Shown here: positions 26,473-33,961 of the stretch, piece by piece
Layout of the letters: each line of letters starts with the position of its first letter
How positions within the stretch are numbered: the first letter of the stretch is position 1
Origin: Bifidobacterium asteroides
Lineage (GTDB): Bacteria; Actinomycetota; Actinomycetes; Actinomycetales; Bifidobacteriaceae
Direction of reading: 5' to 3'
Assembly: GCF_030758775.1 (NCBI RefSeq)
Contig: NZ_CP132384.1
Location: 310,001 to 374,000 of the forward strand
Length of the DNA: 64,000 bases
Position numbers and translations under genes: made by a program
The notes under the pieces: model-generated
The model's database searches: none
What the model was told of the DNA's origin: nothing
What the model saw: the letters and a program-made list of their open reading frames with translations, nothing else

Positions 26473-27876
26473 ATGGTCGACCATGTTGACAAGAAAACAA
26501 AACTGCTGATTACCGGCACTGCCGGCCTTGCCTTCTGCGGGGTGCTTTTGGAGACCTCGCTCAATGTCACCTTTCCGGAGATGACCAGGTACTTCAAAAC
26601 CGGGCTGGGCACAGTCCAATGGCTGACTACCGGCTATCTGCTGGTGGTGGCCTTGACGGTTCTGGCCGCCGCCTGGTTGGAGCATTCATTCACGACCCGT
26701 GCATTGATCCTGGCCAGCGTCGGAATATTCCTGGGCAGCGACCTGATGTGCATCCTCGCTCCATGCTTTCCTGTCCTTATGGCGGGACGCCTCCTGCAGG
26801 GCATCAGCACTGGTATTGCTCTTCCCTTGGTGTTCTCTCTGATCATGAAAAAGGTTCCTCTCCACATCCAGGGTCGTTACGTGGGCAGCGCCGGCATGGC
26901 GGTGGCCCTGGCTCCCTCCCTGGGCCCGACTTTTGGCGGAGCAGTCATCCAGGCCTTATCCTGGCGATCCATCTTCCTGATCGTGCTGCCCATTGAGCTG
27001 GTATTCGGGATTATTGCCCTCATCTCGGTTGACAGGGAGAGCGCCCATGTCGGTCCCTTTGCCTGGCTCCAGTTCCTTCTTCTGGGTATTTTCCTGACCG
27101 GTCTGACCATGGGTCTGAGCACCTTGGATGTGCATGGTCCAATCACCTGGCTGTCCTTGTTTATCGGTGCCCTGGCACTTGTTGCAGGGGTCTGGACTCT
27201 TGTGCGCCAGCGGACCAGGCTGATCAACATCGCGGTCTTCCGGAACCGTACCTTCACTCTGGCCCTGATCCTCTACTTCCTGGTCCAGTTTGTTCAGATA
27301 GGCCTGACGTTCATCTTGCCCAACATGGCCCAGTCCGTCCTAGGGGAGACCTCCACGGTCGCTGGTCTCCTTCTGCTGCCGGGGAGCCTGCTCTCGGCCC
27401 TCTGCCAGCCCGTCACAGGCGGCTATCTGGATGGCCATGGCCTGCGTGGACTGCTTGCGGTGGGAAGCACTGCCTTCTTCCTCTCGGCCTTAGGCTTCCT
27501 GGTCCTCAGCCGGCACTTGTCCGTCCCGCTGATGGTCCTTCTCTACGCCTGCTACATGGTCGGGCAGGCTTGCGTCTTCAACAACCTGCTCACAGTCGGG
27601 CTGCAGCATATCCCAGCCAAACTGGTGCCTGACGGCAACGCGCTCTTCAACACCCTTCAGCAGTATTCAGGCGCCGCCTCGACCGGCGTCCTGGCTGCCA
27701 TCATCACTGGCATGCCCAAGGCCAGAGGGATCCATGCCGGTCCTCAGGCCTTCCAGTTCGGCGCCGTCTGGGCTTTCGTCTTCGTCTTTCTCATCGTCCT
27801 GGGCATCCTCCTGGTGGCATGGTCCCTGGAGCGCAGCCTGGCCGATCAGGATAGGGATGGGATTCAGGTTGCATGA
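26473..27876 (+). CDS. MFS transporter, DHA2-like multidrug exporter family
   Basis: 467 residues with about 14 hydrophobic segments. The first helices contain ETSLNVTFPEM and VQWLTTGYLLVVAL, and GRLLQGISTGIALPLVFSLI corresponds to motif A/C regions of 14-helix drug:H+ antiporters (EmrB/LfrA-like). Substrate unknown. The start at 26473 has GAGGAGCGG ten bases upstream. Stands alone between the divergent trmD (gap 243 bases, no clear promoter seen) and a convergent YdcF-like gene. Confidence 0.84.
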   Translation: MVDHVDKKTKLLITGTAGLAFCGVLLETSLNVTFPEMTRYFKTGLGTVQWLTTGYLLVVALTVLAAAWLEHSFTTRALILASVGIFLGSDLMCILAPCFPVLMAGRLLQGISTGIALPLVFSLIMKKVPLHIQGRYVGSAGMAVALAPSLGPTFGGAVIQALSWRSIFLIVLPIELVFGIIALISVDRESAHVGPFAWLQFLLLGIFLTGLTMGLSTLDVHGPITWLSLFIGALALVAGVWTLVRQRTRLINIAVFRNRTFTLALILYFLVQFVQIGLTFILPNMAQSVLGETSTVAGLLLLPGSLLSALCQPVTGGYLDGHGLRGLLAVGSTAFFLSALGFLVLSRHLSVPLMVLLYACYMVGQACVFNNLLTVGLQHIPAKLVPDGNALFNTLQQYSGAASTGVLAAIITGMPKARGIHAGPQAFQFGAVWAFVFVFLIVLGILLVAWSLERSLADQDRDGIQVA

Positions 27877-27906
27877 CCTCTGATTCCTTCTGAAGGGTTG
27901 ATGGTG

Positions 27907-28923
27907 TTAATGCAGGACTGAAATGCCGATCCAGACGGCCCAGCCTATCGCAAGGACCAGGTAGGGCCACCAGTGCATGCGGGTGATGGCCACGAACTCC
28001 CGGATGAAGGCGGTCGGCCAGTAGTAGCCCTTGGTGTGTGAGCCGATTCCGTCGGCATTCAGTCCCACCTTGCTGGCGTATTCGCTGGCCCGGAAGACGT
28101 GGTAGTCGCTGGTGACCAGGGCCACCCGGTAATGCTCAGGTCCGGTGCCCATCTCGTAGCGGTCGTCCAGGATCTGCTTGGAGTAGCGCAGATTCTCCAG
28201 GGTTGTGGTCGACCTGTCCTCCATGATGATGGCCTCGCCTGGCACCCCGCAGGAGTTGCGCAAATACTGAGCCATGGCCCTTGCCTCGCTGATGACCTCA
28301 TCGGGGCCCTGTCCGCCGGAGACTACGAAGCGCCCCAGGCGCCCCTGCCGCTTCCAGAGGTCTACAGCCTTGTCCAGCCGTCCCCGGAGCAGGGGCGTAG
28401 GTTCTTCGCCGCGCAGACCCGCTCCGTGGATGATGATGTAGTCGTAGCGACGCTTGCGGGGCAGCAGCCTGTAAAAACTGGAATAGAGCAGCAGGGCCAG
28501 GAAGGAGAAGAAGAACCAGGTGGCTTCCAGGTCGATCAGTCCAGCCAGCTTCTGCATCCATGAGGGGGCGCCAAAGCCTGCGAGGAGGGGCGAAAGAAAC
28601 ATGTAGGCCACCACGGCCAGCGCCAGCAGCCCGGGCAACAGAGTGGTCAGGGAGATTCCCTCATGTCGGATGACGATGACCGTGTTGGCCAGCAGGAAGC
28701 AGATCACCAGCAGGGGAGAGGCAATGAGCAGGATGACCAGGGGCAGGATCAGCCAGCGCATGCCGAACTGCAGAAGAAGTGCTCCGCCCAGGGTCAGCAG
28801 CAGGAGCAGAAACCAGATGGCATTGCGGAACTGCCGTGGCTCCTTGTGCAGGTCCCAGAGGAAGAGCAGGCCGAAGATGATGGCGGGTGCATAGAGCAGG
28901 AGGAGCTGCATATAGTTGGTCAT
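27907..28923 (-). CDS. YdcF-like (DUF218) membrane protein
   Basis: 338 residues: about six hydrophobic helices in the first 170 residues, then a DUF218 domain with YDYIIIHGAGLRGEEPTPLL, VVSGGQGPDE, EARAMAQYL, EDRSTTTLENLRYS and VTSDYHVFRA. The family includes SanA/ElyC/YdcF proteins tied to cell-envelope maintenance; exact function unknown. The final hydrophobic segment anchors the C terminus. The ATG at 28923 gives a hydrophobic first helix; the frame is open to 29007. Confidence 0.82.
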   Translation of the reverse strand: MTNYMQLLLLYAPAIIFGLLFLWDLHKEPRQFRNAIWFLLLLLTLGGALLLQFGMRWLILPLVILLIASPLLVICFLLANTVIVIRHEGISLTTLLPGLLALAVVAYMFLSPLLAGFGAPSWMQKLAGLIDLEATWFFFSFLALLLYSSFYRLLPRKRRYDYIIIHGAGLRGEEPTPLLRGRLDKAVDLWKRQGRLGRFVVSGGQGPDEVISEARAMAQYLRNSCGVPGEAIIMEDRSTTTLENLRYSKQILDDRYEMGTGPEHYRVALVTSDYHVFRASEYASKVGLNADGIGSHTKGYYWPTAFIREFVAITRMHWWPYLVLAIGWAVWIGISVLH

Positions 28924-29041
28924 GCCTTGATTTCCCTTCCCGAGGACGAACTGGCAGGGTTTTATTCCACTGTAGCGAACAGACGAGCCGCCGCTCGTCC
29001 TTGACATGCCACTGCTTTCCAGCCTGCCGTGGTAGCATATA

Positions 29042-29057
29042 TGTGGTAAATCTCACA
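29042..29057. promoter_or_regulatory. CRP/GlxR-like palindrome upstream of lutABC
   Basis: TGTGG-TAAATC-TCACA differs at one arm position from the TGTGA-N6-TCACA core of CRP/GlxR-type sites. It lies in the 272-base divergent gap, about 225 bases before lutA. Function inferred only from the pattern. Confidence 0.3.
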
Positions 29058-29279
29058 CGTTCAAAAGCTGAGGGTGGGCGATTCCCGACGGTGCGAATTC
29101 CAGGTCGATACCATGATAATGATGGGTCCTTTCAGGATTGCACATCGGTGCCTGCATGGGCGTGGTTGGTCGCAAGGCAGCGATGCGGTGGGAGGATCAG
29201 GGGTTCAAGTGATGTTGGGTTTCTCTGCGATCCGGAGATGGTTCGGACCTGGCGTGCAAGGTTGTAGAGAGGTGTGGTA

Positions 29280-30098
29280 ATGAAAGTAGTGATATTCTCC
29301 ACCTGCGTGGTGGACCTCATGTTTCCGAACGTGGGGAAGGCCATGGTGGAGGTGTTGGAGCGGTTTGGCTGCGACACCTACCTTCCCAAGGAGCAGATTT
29401 GCTGCGCCCAGCCCACCTTCAACAGCGGGTATGTCAAGGGAAGCATGCAGGTCATGCGCAACGAGGTCGATGCCCTGCTGAGCGTGGATGCCGACTACAT
29501 CGTGGGTCCAGCGGGCTCCTGCGTGAATATGCTCAAGGAGCTGCCCTTCCATCTCAAGAACGACCCGGTCTATGCCGCCAAGGCCCAGACCATGGCTGAC
29601 AAGACCTATGAGTTCTCGCAGTTCCTCTATCGTGTGCTGGGTGTGCTGGATGCGGGCGCTGAGCTTGATGCCGTGGCCACCTACCACCGCTCCTGCCACA
29701 TGACCCGGTTGTTGGGGGAGCGGACCAGTCCCTTCGCCCTGCTGGACCATGTCAAGGGTCTGACCATGATCCCCCTGCCGCATATCGAGAACTGCTGTGG
29801 GTTCGGCGGCATGTTCTCCATGAAGGAGCCTGAGATCTCCAAGCAGATGGTTGACGAGAAGGTGAACGACGTGCTCAGCACCAATGCCAGCGTCCTCATC
29901 TCCTGCGATCCGGGCTGCCTGATGAACATCGGAGGCCGTTTCAACCGGCGTGGCGAGAAGATCACCATCATGCACCTGGCTGAGGTGCTCAATCACAACG
30001 TGGACATGAGCCGCGTCAAGTATGTGGAAGGCCGCTCTGCTGGCGATGGGGCTACGGGCTCCGTCAGAGCCGCCAAGGAAGAGGGGGCTCTGGTATGA
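29280..30098 (+). CDS. lutA: lactate utilization protein A, CCG-domain Fe-S oxidoreductase subunit
   Basis: 272-residue protein with two cysteine-rich CCG domains that bind Fe-S clusters: ICCAQPTFNSGY near residue 41, SCHMTRLLGE, ENCCGFGGMFS and SCDPGCLMNIGG. Part of the LutABC (YkgEFG/LldEFG) complex that oxidises L-lactate to pyruvate in the cytosol and passes electrons onward. The ATG at 29280 has AGAGGTG upstream; the frame begins six bases earlier at GTG. Overlaps lutB by four bases (ATGA). Confidence 0.9.
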   Translation: MKVVIFSTCVVDLMFPNVGKAMVEVLERFGCDTYLPKEQICCAQPTFNSGYVKGSMQVMRNEVDALLSVDADYIVGPAGSCVNMLKELPFHLKNDPVYAAKAQTMADKTYEFSQFLYRVLGVLDAGAELDAVATYHRSCHMTRLLGERTSPFALLDHVKGLTMIPLPHIENCCGFGGMFSMKEPEISKQMVDEKVNDVLSTNASVLISCDPGCLMNIGGRFNRRGEKITIMHLAEVLNHNVDMSRVKYVEGRSAGDGATGSVRAAKEEGALV

Positions 30099-31600
30099 GC
30101 AGCATGGTCAATGGCAAGAAGGCCGCGCAATATTTGCGGACCAGCAAGGCTCCCTTCCTGACCAGGGTCAAAGAGTCCGAGCAGGACAAATTCGCCCAGC
30201 AGGCTGTGGCCAAGGCCCAGGATGCGCAGTGGGTCAAGCGTGAGGCCGCCCGACAGGAACTGGGCAACTGGGAGCAGTGGCGCGACCTGGGCGAGCAGAT
30301 CCGCCAGCACGTCATCCGCTATCTGCCTGACTACCTGGAGGAGTTCGCCGACAACGTGGAGAAGCGCGGCGGCCATGTCTTCTTCGCCCAGACCGACGAT
30401 GAGGCTGCCCAGTACATCAAGCAGATCGCCATCGAGAAAAAGGCCAAGCACGTCGTCAAGAGCAAGTCCATGGTGACCAGCGAGATCAACCTGGATCCGA
30501 CGCTGATGACGGTGCCCGGCCTGGAGGTTCTGGAGACCGACCTGGCCGAGTTCATCCTGGAAGAGGACGACTGGGACCAGCCCACGCATCTGGTCTTCCC
30601 CGCCCTGCACAAGAACCGCGAGCAGGTTCGGCAGGTTTTCGAGAAGAAGCTGGGTTACAAGGGCGACAACGACCCCCAGCACATGGCTCGCTTCTCGCGT
30701 AAGGTTCTGCGCAAGCACTTCCTCGAGGCCGACATGGGCATCACCGGCTGCAACTTCGCTGTGGCTGACACCGGCATGATCAACCTGGTGACCAACGAGG
30801 GCAACGCCGATCTGGCCATGTGCATTCCCAAGACCCAGGTGGTGGTCATGGGCATGGAGCGTCTGGTGCCGACCATGAAGGAGGCCGAGACCATGGACAA
30901 CATGCTGGCCCGGTCCGCTGTCGGCCAGAAACTGACCTCCTATCTGACCTACACCGCACCACGTACCGGCCAGGAGTCGGACGGACCGGACGATGTCTAT
31001 GTGGTCATTCTGGACAATGGCCGCTCCAACGCCCTGGGGACGGTCTTCGAGCCCATCCTTCAGTGCATCCGCTGTGCCTCCTGCCTGAACGTCTGCCCCA
31101 TCTACCGGCACATCGGCGGTCACGGCTACGGATCCATCTATCCCGGTCCTGTGGGCTCGGTGCTTTCGCCGGTGCTGGACGGTGGCTACGACGACTTCGG
31201 GGATCTGCCCTACGCCTGCAGCCTGTGCGCAGCATGCACGGCCACCTGCCCGGTCAAGATCCCTCTGCATCAGCTTATGATCGAGCACAGGCGGATCATG
31301 ATGGATGACCAGTCCCAGGCCAACCTGATCGACGACACGGTCATGAGGGTCATGGGCCTGGGCACTGGCCATTCCTCGCTCTTCCGCACCGCCCTAGGGG
31401 TGGATCACACCATGCTGACGCCCATATCCAAGAAGCAGCCGGAGACAGCCAAGAACCTCTTCGCCAGTGATCGGCACGTGGAATGGATGCCCTTCGTCTT
31501 CGGCGGATGGACCAAGGTTCGTGATCTGCCGGATCCGCCCAAGCACGGGCAGAACTTCCGCAGTTGGTTCGCTCATCACAAGAAGGAGCAGCAGGCATGA
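30095..31600 (+). CDS. lutB: lactate utilization protein B, iron-sulfur subunit
   Basis: 501 residues. N-terminal LUD-type domain (EKRGGHVFFAQTDDEA, MGITGCNFAVADTGMI, TNEGNADLAM) followed by two 4Fe-4S motifs, CIRCASCLNVCP (about 326-337) and CSLCAACTATCP (about 378-389), and a C-terminal helical region. This is the standard LutB/YkgF layout and length. Coupled by overlapping stop/start codons to lutA before and lutC after, so the three subunits are made together. Confidence 0.93.
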   Translation: MSSMVNGKKAAQYLRTSKAPFLTRVKESEQDKFAQQAVAKAQDAQWVKREAARQELGNWEQWRDLGEQIRQHVIRYLPDYLEEFADNVEKRGGHVFFAQTDDEAAQYIKQIAIEKKAKHVVKSKSMVTSEINLDPTLMTVPGLEVLETDLAEFILEEDDWDQPTHLVFPALHKNREQVRQVFEKKLGYKGDNDPQHMARFSRKVLRKHFLEADMGITGCNFAVADTGMINLVTNEGNADLAMCIPKTQVVVMGMERLVPTMKEAETMDNMLARSAVGQKLTSYLTYTAPRTGQESDGPDDVYVVILDNGRSNALGTVFEPILQCIRCASCLNVCPIYRHIGGHGYGSIYPGPVGSVLSPVLDGGYDDFGDLPYACSLCAACTATCPVKIPLHQLMIEHRRIMMDDQSQANLIDDTVMRVMGLGTGHSSLFRTALGVDHTMLTPISKKQPETAKNLFASDRHVEWMPFVFGGWTKVRDLPDPPKHGQNFRSWFAHHKKEQQA

Positions 31601-32301
31601 CCGATCGTGAGGTATTCCTGGACTACCTGGCCAAGAAGAGCGGACGGCCCCGCCACCAGCTCAAGGATCATCCTCTGGTTCCGGTCAACGACCTGCCGGA
31701 GACCACTTTGTCCGGCCACACCCAGGATGAGCTGTTGGAGATCGCCCGGAAGAGCAGCGAGGCTGTCCATGTGGACTTCCGCACCTGCACCAAGGCCGAG
31801 TTGCCCATTGCATTGGACGAGTTCATCGATTCGCGCAAGGACGACAGCGACCATGTGATGCTGCCCACCTCCGACCTGTTTGCAGATTTCGGCCTGGAGG
31901 AGTGGAGGGACGGTCTGAACCCGCCTGCCACTTTCTGGAAGCCGGGGGCCAGCCGCGAGGAGAACATCAAGACCGCCGACGAGTCCGGGACGGCCATAGC
32001 CTTTGCGGACTTCCTGCTGGCCGAGTCGGGCACCATCACCGTGGCTACCACCCCGGGTCAGGGCCGTGCCTTCCACTTCCTGCCGGTGCACTATCTGAGC
32101 ATCATCCGCAAGTCCAAGATCCTGCCCCGAACACGGCAAGCTATGGACTACTATGACCCAGCTCTGGTCTCAGGCGAGCTCAAGACCTCCAACATCAACT
32201 TCATCACCGGTCCCTCCAACACGGGCGACATCGAGATGGTGATCGTGGTGGGCGTGCATGGCCCACTGGATATGACATATCTGGTGGTTGAAGACATGTA
32301 G
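31597..32301 (+). CDS. lutC: lactate utilization protein C (LUD domain)
   Basis: 234-residue LUD-domain subunit. Visible: FADFGLEEW, AIAFADFLLAESGTI, HYLSIIRKSKI and FITGPSNTGDIEMVIVVGVHGP, the last being the family signature. The ATG at 31597 overlaps the lutB stop (ATGA) and has AAGGAG ten bases upstream. Completes the lactate oxidation operon; no lactate permease or LutR-type regulator gene is adjacent. Confidence 0.92.
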   Translation: MTDREVFLDYLAKKSGRPRHQLKDHPLVPVNDLPETTLSGHTQDELLEIARKSSEAVHVDFRTCTKAELPIALDEFIDSRKDDSDHVMLPTSDLFADFGLEEWRDGLNPPATFWKPGASREENIKTADESGTAIAFADFLLAESGTITVATTPGQGRAFHFLPVHYLSIIRKSKILPRTRQAMDYYDPALVSGELKTSNINFITGPSNTGDIEMVIVVGVHGPLDMTYLVVEDM

Positions 32302-32350
32302 CTCTATAACATTTCCTGCTTAGGCAGGGCGCATTTCCCATAAGTGGGGA

Positions 32351-32390
32351 GTCAGCGGCTCGAAGAAGGACGCTGACCCCCCCCCCCCCC
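32351..32390. terminator. hairpin followed by a run of 14 C, between convergent lutC and rimM
   Basis: GTCAGCG and CGCTGAC arms (32351-32376) are followed immediately by C14 (32377-32390) instead of a T run. The hairpin probably ends transcripts from both sides; the homopolymer is unusual in this window and its length may vary between cells or be a sequencing uncertainty. Confidence 0.5.
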
Positions 32391-32416
32391 GCATACGCTT
32401 CTGCTGAAAGACGGGT

Positions 32417-33022
32417 TCAGACCAGGCCAGGCAGAAGCCCTCCAGGTGGGTCGATGGCCACGTACCCGTTTTCAATGTCAACCTGGGGTACCAGGGCTTC
32501 GACGAAGGGTATCAGCCCTTCCGCCTCCTCGTCGTCTTCTTTGGTGGTCATGCGGATCTGCAGCTGCTGCTGGGCTACGCCGTCCAGCACGTCGCTGACT
32601 TGGCCGACCACTCGTCCGGAGGGCTCGCCCAGAGAGTTGCCCGGAGCCATGCGAACCTCGAGCCCAATCAGATCCTCGGGATACCAGGCATCCTCCTGCG
32701 CCAGTTCCTGGGCTGGATCTGCCTGGACATACAGTTCAATGCCGTTCAGCGCTTCGGAGGCGTTCCTGTCTTCCACGCCTTTGAAGAGGACGATCCAACG
32801 CTGTTTGAAGCGCCGGGAGGAGACCACCGTGAAAACCTGTCCGTCCTTGGTCTGCAACTGGGAGTCGGGGGCGAAGCGCCGCTCAGGCTCGTCGGTGTAG
32901 GCATATACGTTGACCTCGCCCTTGAGTCCCTGTGCGCGGCCAATACGGCAGACCCTCAGCAACCTTCGCTGCTGAGGGTCCGGACCCTGCGGGTCATGAT
33001 TGGTGGACCGGCTGGGGCTCAC
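32417..33022 (-). CDS. rimM: ribosome maturation factor RimM
   Basis: 201-residue 16S rRNA-processing factor for 30S assembly that binds uS19. LRVCRIGRAQGLKGEVNVYAYTDEPERRF is the N-terminal RimM domain; the PRC-barrel domain includes AWYPEDLIGLEV and FVEALVPQVDIENGYVAIDPPGGLLPG. A ~20-residue polar N-terminal extension precedes it. Overlaps khpA by four bases (ATGA). Third gene of rpsP-khpA-rimM. Confidence 0.93.
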   Translation of the reverse strand: MSPSRSTNHDPQGPDPQQRRLLRVCRIGRAQGLKGEVNVYAYTDEPERRFAPDSQLQTKDGQVFTVVSSRRFKQRWIVLFKGVEDRNASEALNGIELYVQADPAQELAQEDAWYPEDLIGLEVRMAPGNSLGEPSGRVVGQVSDVLDGVAQQQLQIRMTTKEDDEEAEGLIPFVEALVPQVDIENGYVAIDPPGGLLPGLV

Positions 33023-33252
33023 CGGCGCACGTCCATGATGTCGACGCGCACCTTGTGGTCTGCCAGCGCCTGGATCACGGTGCGGATGGCGTTGGCAGTC
33101 CTGCCGCCCCTGCCGATCACGCGGCCAATATCCTCGGGGTTGACCCGCACCCGCAACAGTTCTCCGCGAGAGTTCTCGTGGGACTTGACCGACACGTCAT
33201 CGGGAAAGTCCACGATGTTCCTGATCAGGTGCTCAACGGCCTGTGCAAGCAT
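33019..33252 (-). CDS. khpA: KH-domain RNA-binding protein KhpA
   Basis: 77-residue single KH domain protein. The RNA-binding GxxG loop is IGRGGRTANAIR, preceded by VNPEDIGRV. Lies between rpsP and rimM, the usual place in Gram-positive bacteria, where KhpA with KhpB binds many small RNAs and affects cell division. The ATG at 33252 gives the normal MLAQAVEHL start. Confidence 0.92.
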   Translation of the reverse strand: MLAQAVEHLIRNIVDFPDDVSVKSHENSRGELLRVRVNPEDIGRVIGRGGRTANAIRTVIQALADHKVRVDIMDVRR

Positions 33253-33287
33253 GATAGCCGGTCCTTCCAATACTCAGTAAATGTGCC

Positions 33288-33746
33288 TTACTCAGCTGCC
33301 TGCTCGGCCTGGGCGGCATCTGCCGACTCATCGGCCTTGGGGGCTTCCTTCTCCGCCTGGGCCTTGGCCTTGGCGTCAGCCTCGGACTTGGCAGCCTTGA
33401 GCTTCTGAGCTTCGTTCTGTGCCTGCTCAATGCGGGCCTGGGCATCGATCTCGGCCTGGGGCACCTTCAGAGTGCCTTCCTTGCCGGGCAGATCCTTGAA
33501 CTTCTGCCAGTCACCGGTGATCTTCAGAAGGTTGAAGACAGGGTCACTTGGCTGAGCGCCTACTCCCAGCCAGTACTGGGCGCGCTCGGAGTCGATCTTG
33601 ATTGAAGAGGGCTGGGTGTTGGGATCGTAGGTGCCGATCTCCTCGATGACCTTGCCATCGCGCTTCTTGCGGGAATCGACCACGACCACGCGGTAGAAGG
33701 GGTAGAACTTCTTGCCCATTCTCTTCAGACGAATTCTGGTTGCCAA
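33288..33746 (-). CDS. rpsP: ribosomal protein bS16 with Ala/Lys/Glu-rich tail
   Basis: Small-subunit protein. The core is [19 protein letters not shown] through [10 protein letters not shown] and [15 protein letters not shown] (about residues 1-90); the remaining ~60 residues are a charged Ala/Lys/Glu-rich extension as in other actinobacteria. The start codon is TTG at 33746, decided by AAGGAG seven bases upstream and by homology at MATRIRLKR. The longer open frame to 33881 is not coding. 152 residues. Confidence 0.93.
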   Translation of the reverse strand: MATRIRLKRMGKKFYPFYRVVVVDSRKKRDGKVIEEIGTYDPNTQPSSIKIDSERAQYWLGVGAQPSDPVFNLLKITGDWQKFKDLPGKEGTLKVPQAEIDAQARIEQAQNEAQKLKAAKSEADAKAKAQAEKEAPKADESADAAQAEQAAE

Positions 33747-33869
33747 AACGGCTCTCCTTGGTACTTGGTGTGCCCGGCGGCGTCTCCATGTGGGGCATGG
33801 TGGCGCTCCTGGCGTGTTCCTCACGGCCGTCGGAATGAGAGGGCTCCTCCGGACATGAATAACAGCAAA

Positions 33870-33875
33870 AGTATA
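33870..33875 (-). promoter_or_regulatory. possible -10 box (TATACT) for the rpsP operon
   Basis: On the minus strand TATACT lies about 125 bases before the rpsP start; no good -35 is seen at the right distance, so support is weak. Confidence 0.25.
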
Positions 33876-33891
33876 CCTCAACCATAGGATT

Positions 33892-33927
33892 AAGGGTCTG
33901 CTGTGGCATATGCCTCAACAGACCCTT
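33892..33927. terminator. terminator-like hairpin after the alpha-glucosidase gene
   Basis: Perfect nine-base arms AAGGGTCTG and CAGACCCTT, 35 bases past the stop of the minus-strand glycosidase. It separates the sugar module from the rpsP operon. Confidence 0.6.
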
Positions 33928-33961
33928 GGTTTGGTTTTCTCCAACCTGTTCCGACCTAGGT

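Noticed and set aside
29993-31372. 459-codon open frame on the minus strand
   Set aside because: Antisense to lutB; low-complexity Val/Leu/His translation and no homology pattern.
33747-33881. Longer rpsP start giving 45 extra residues
   Set aside because: bS16 homologues start at MATRIRLKR, and the ribosome site directly precedes TTG at 33746.
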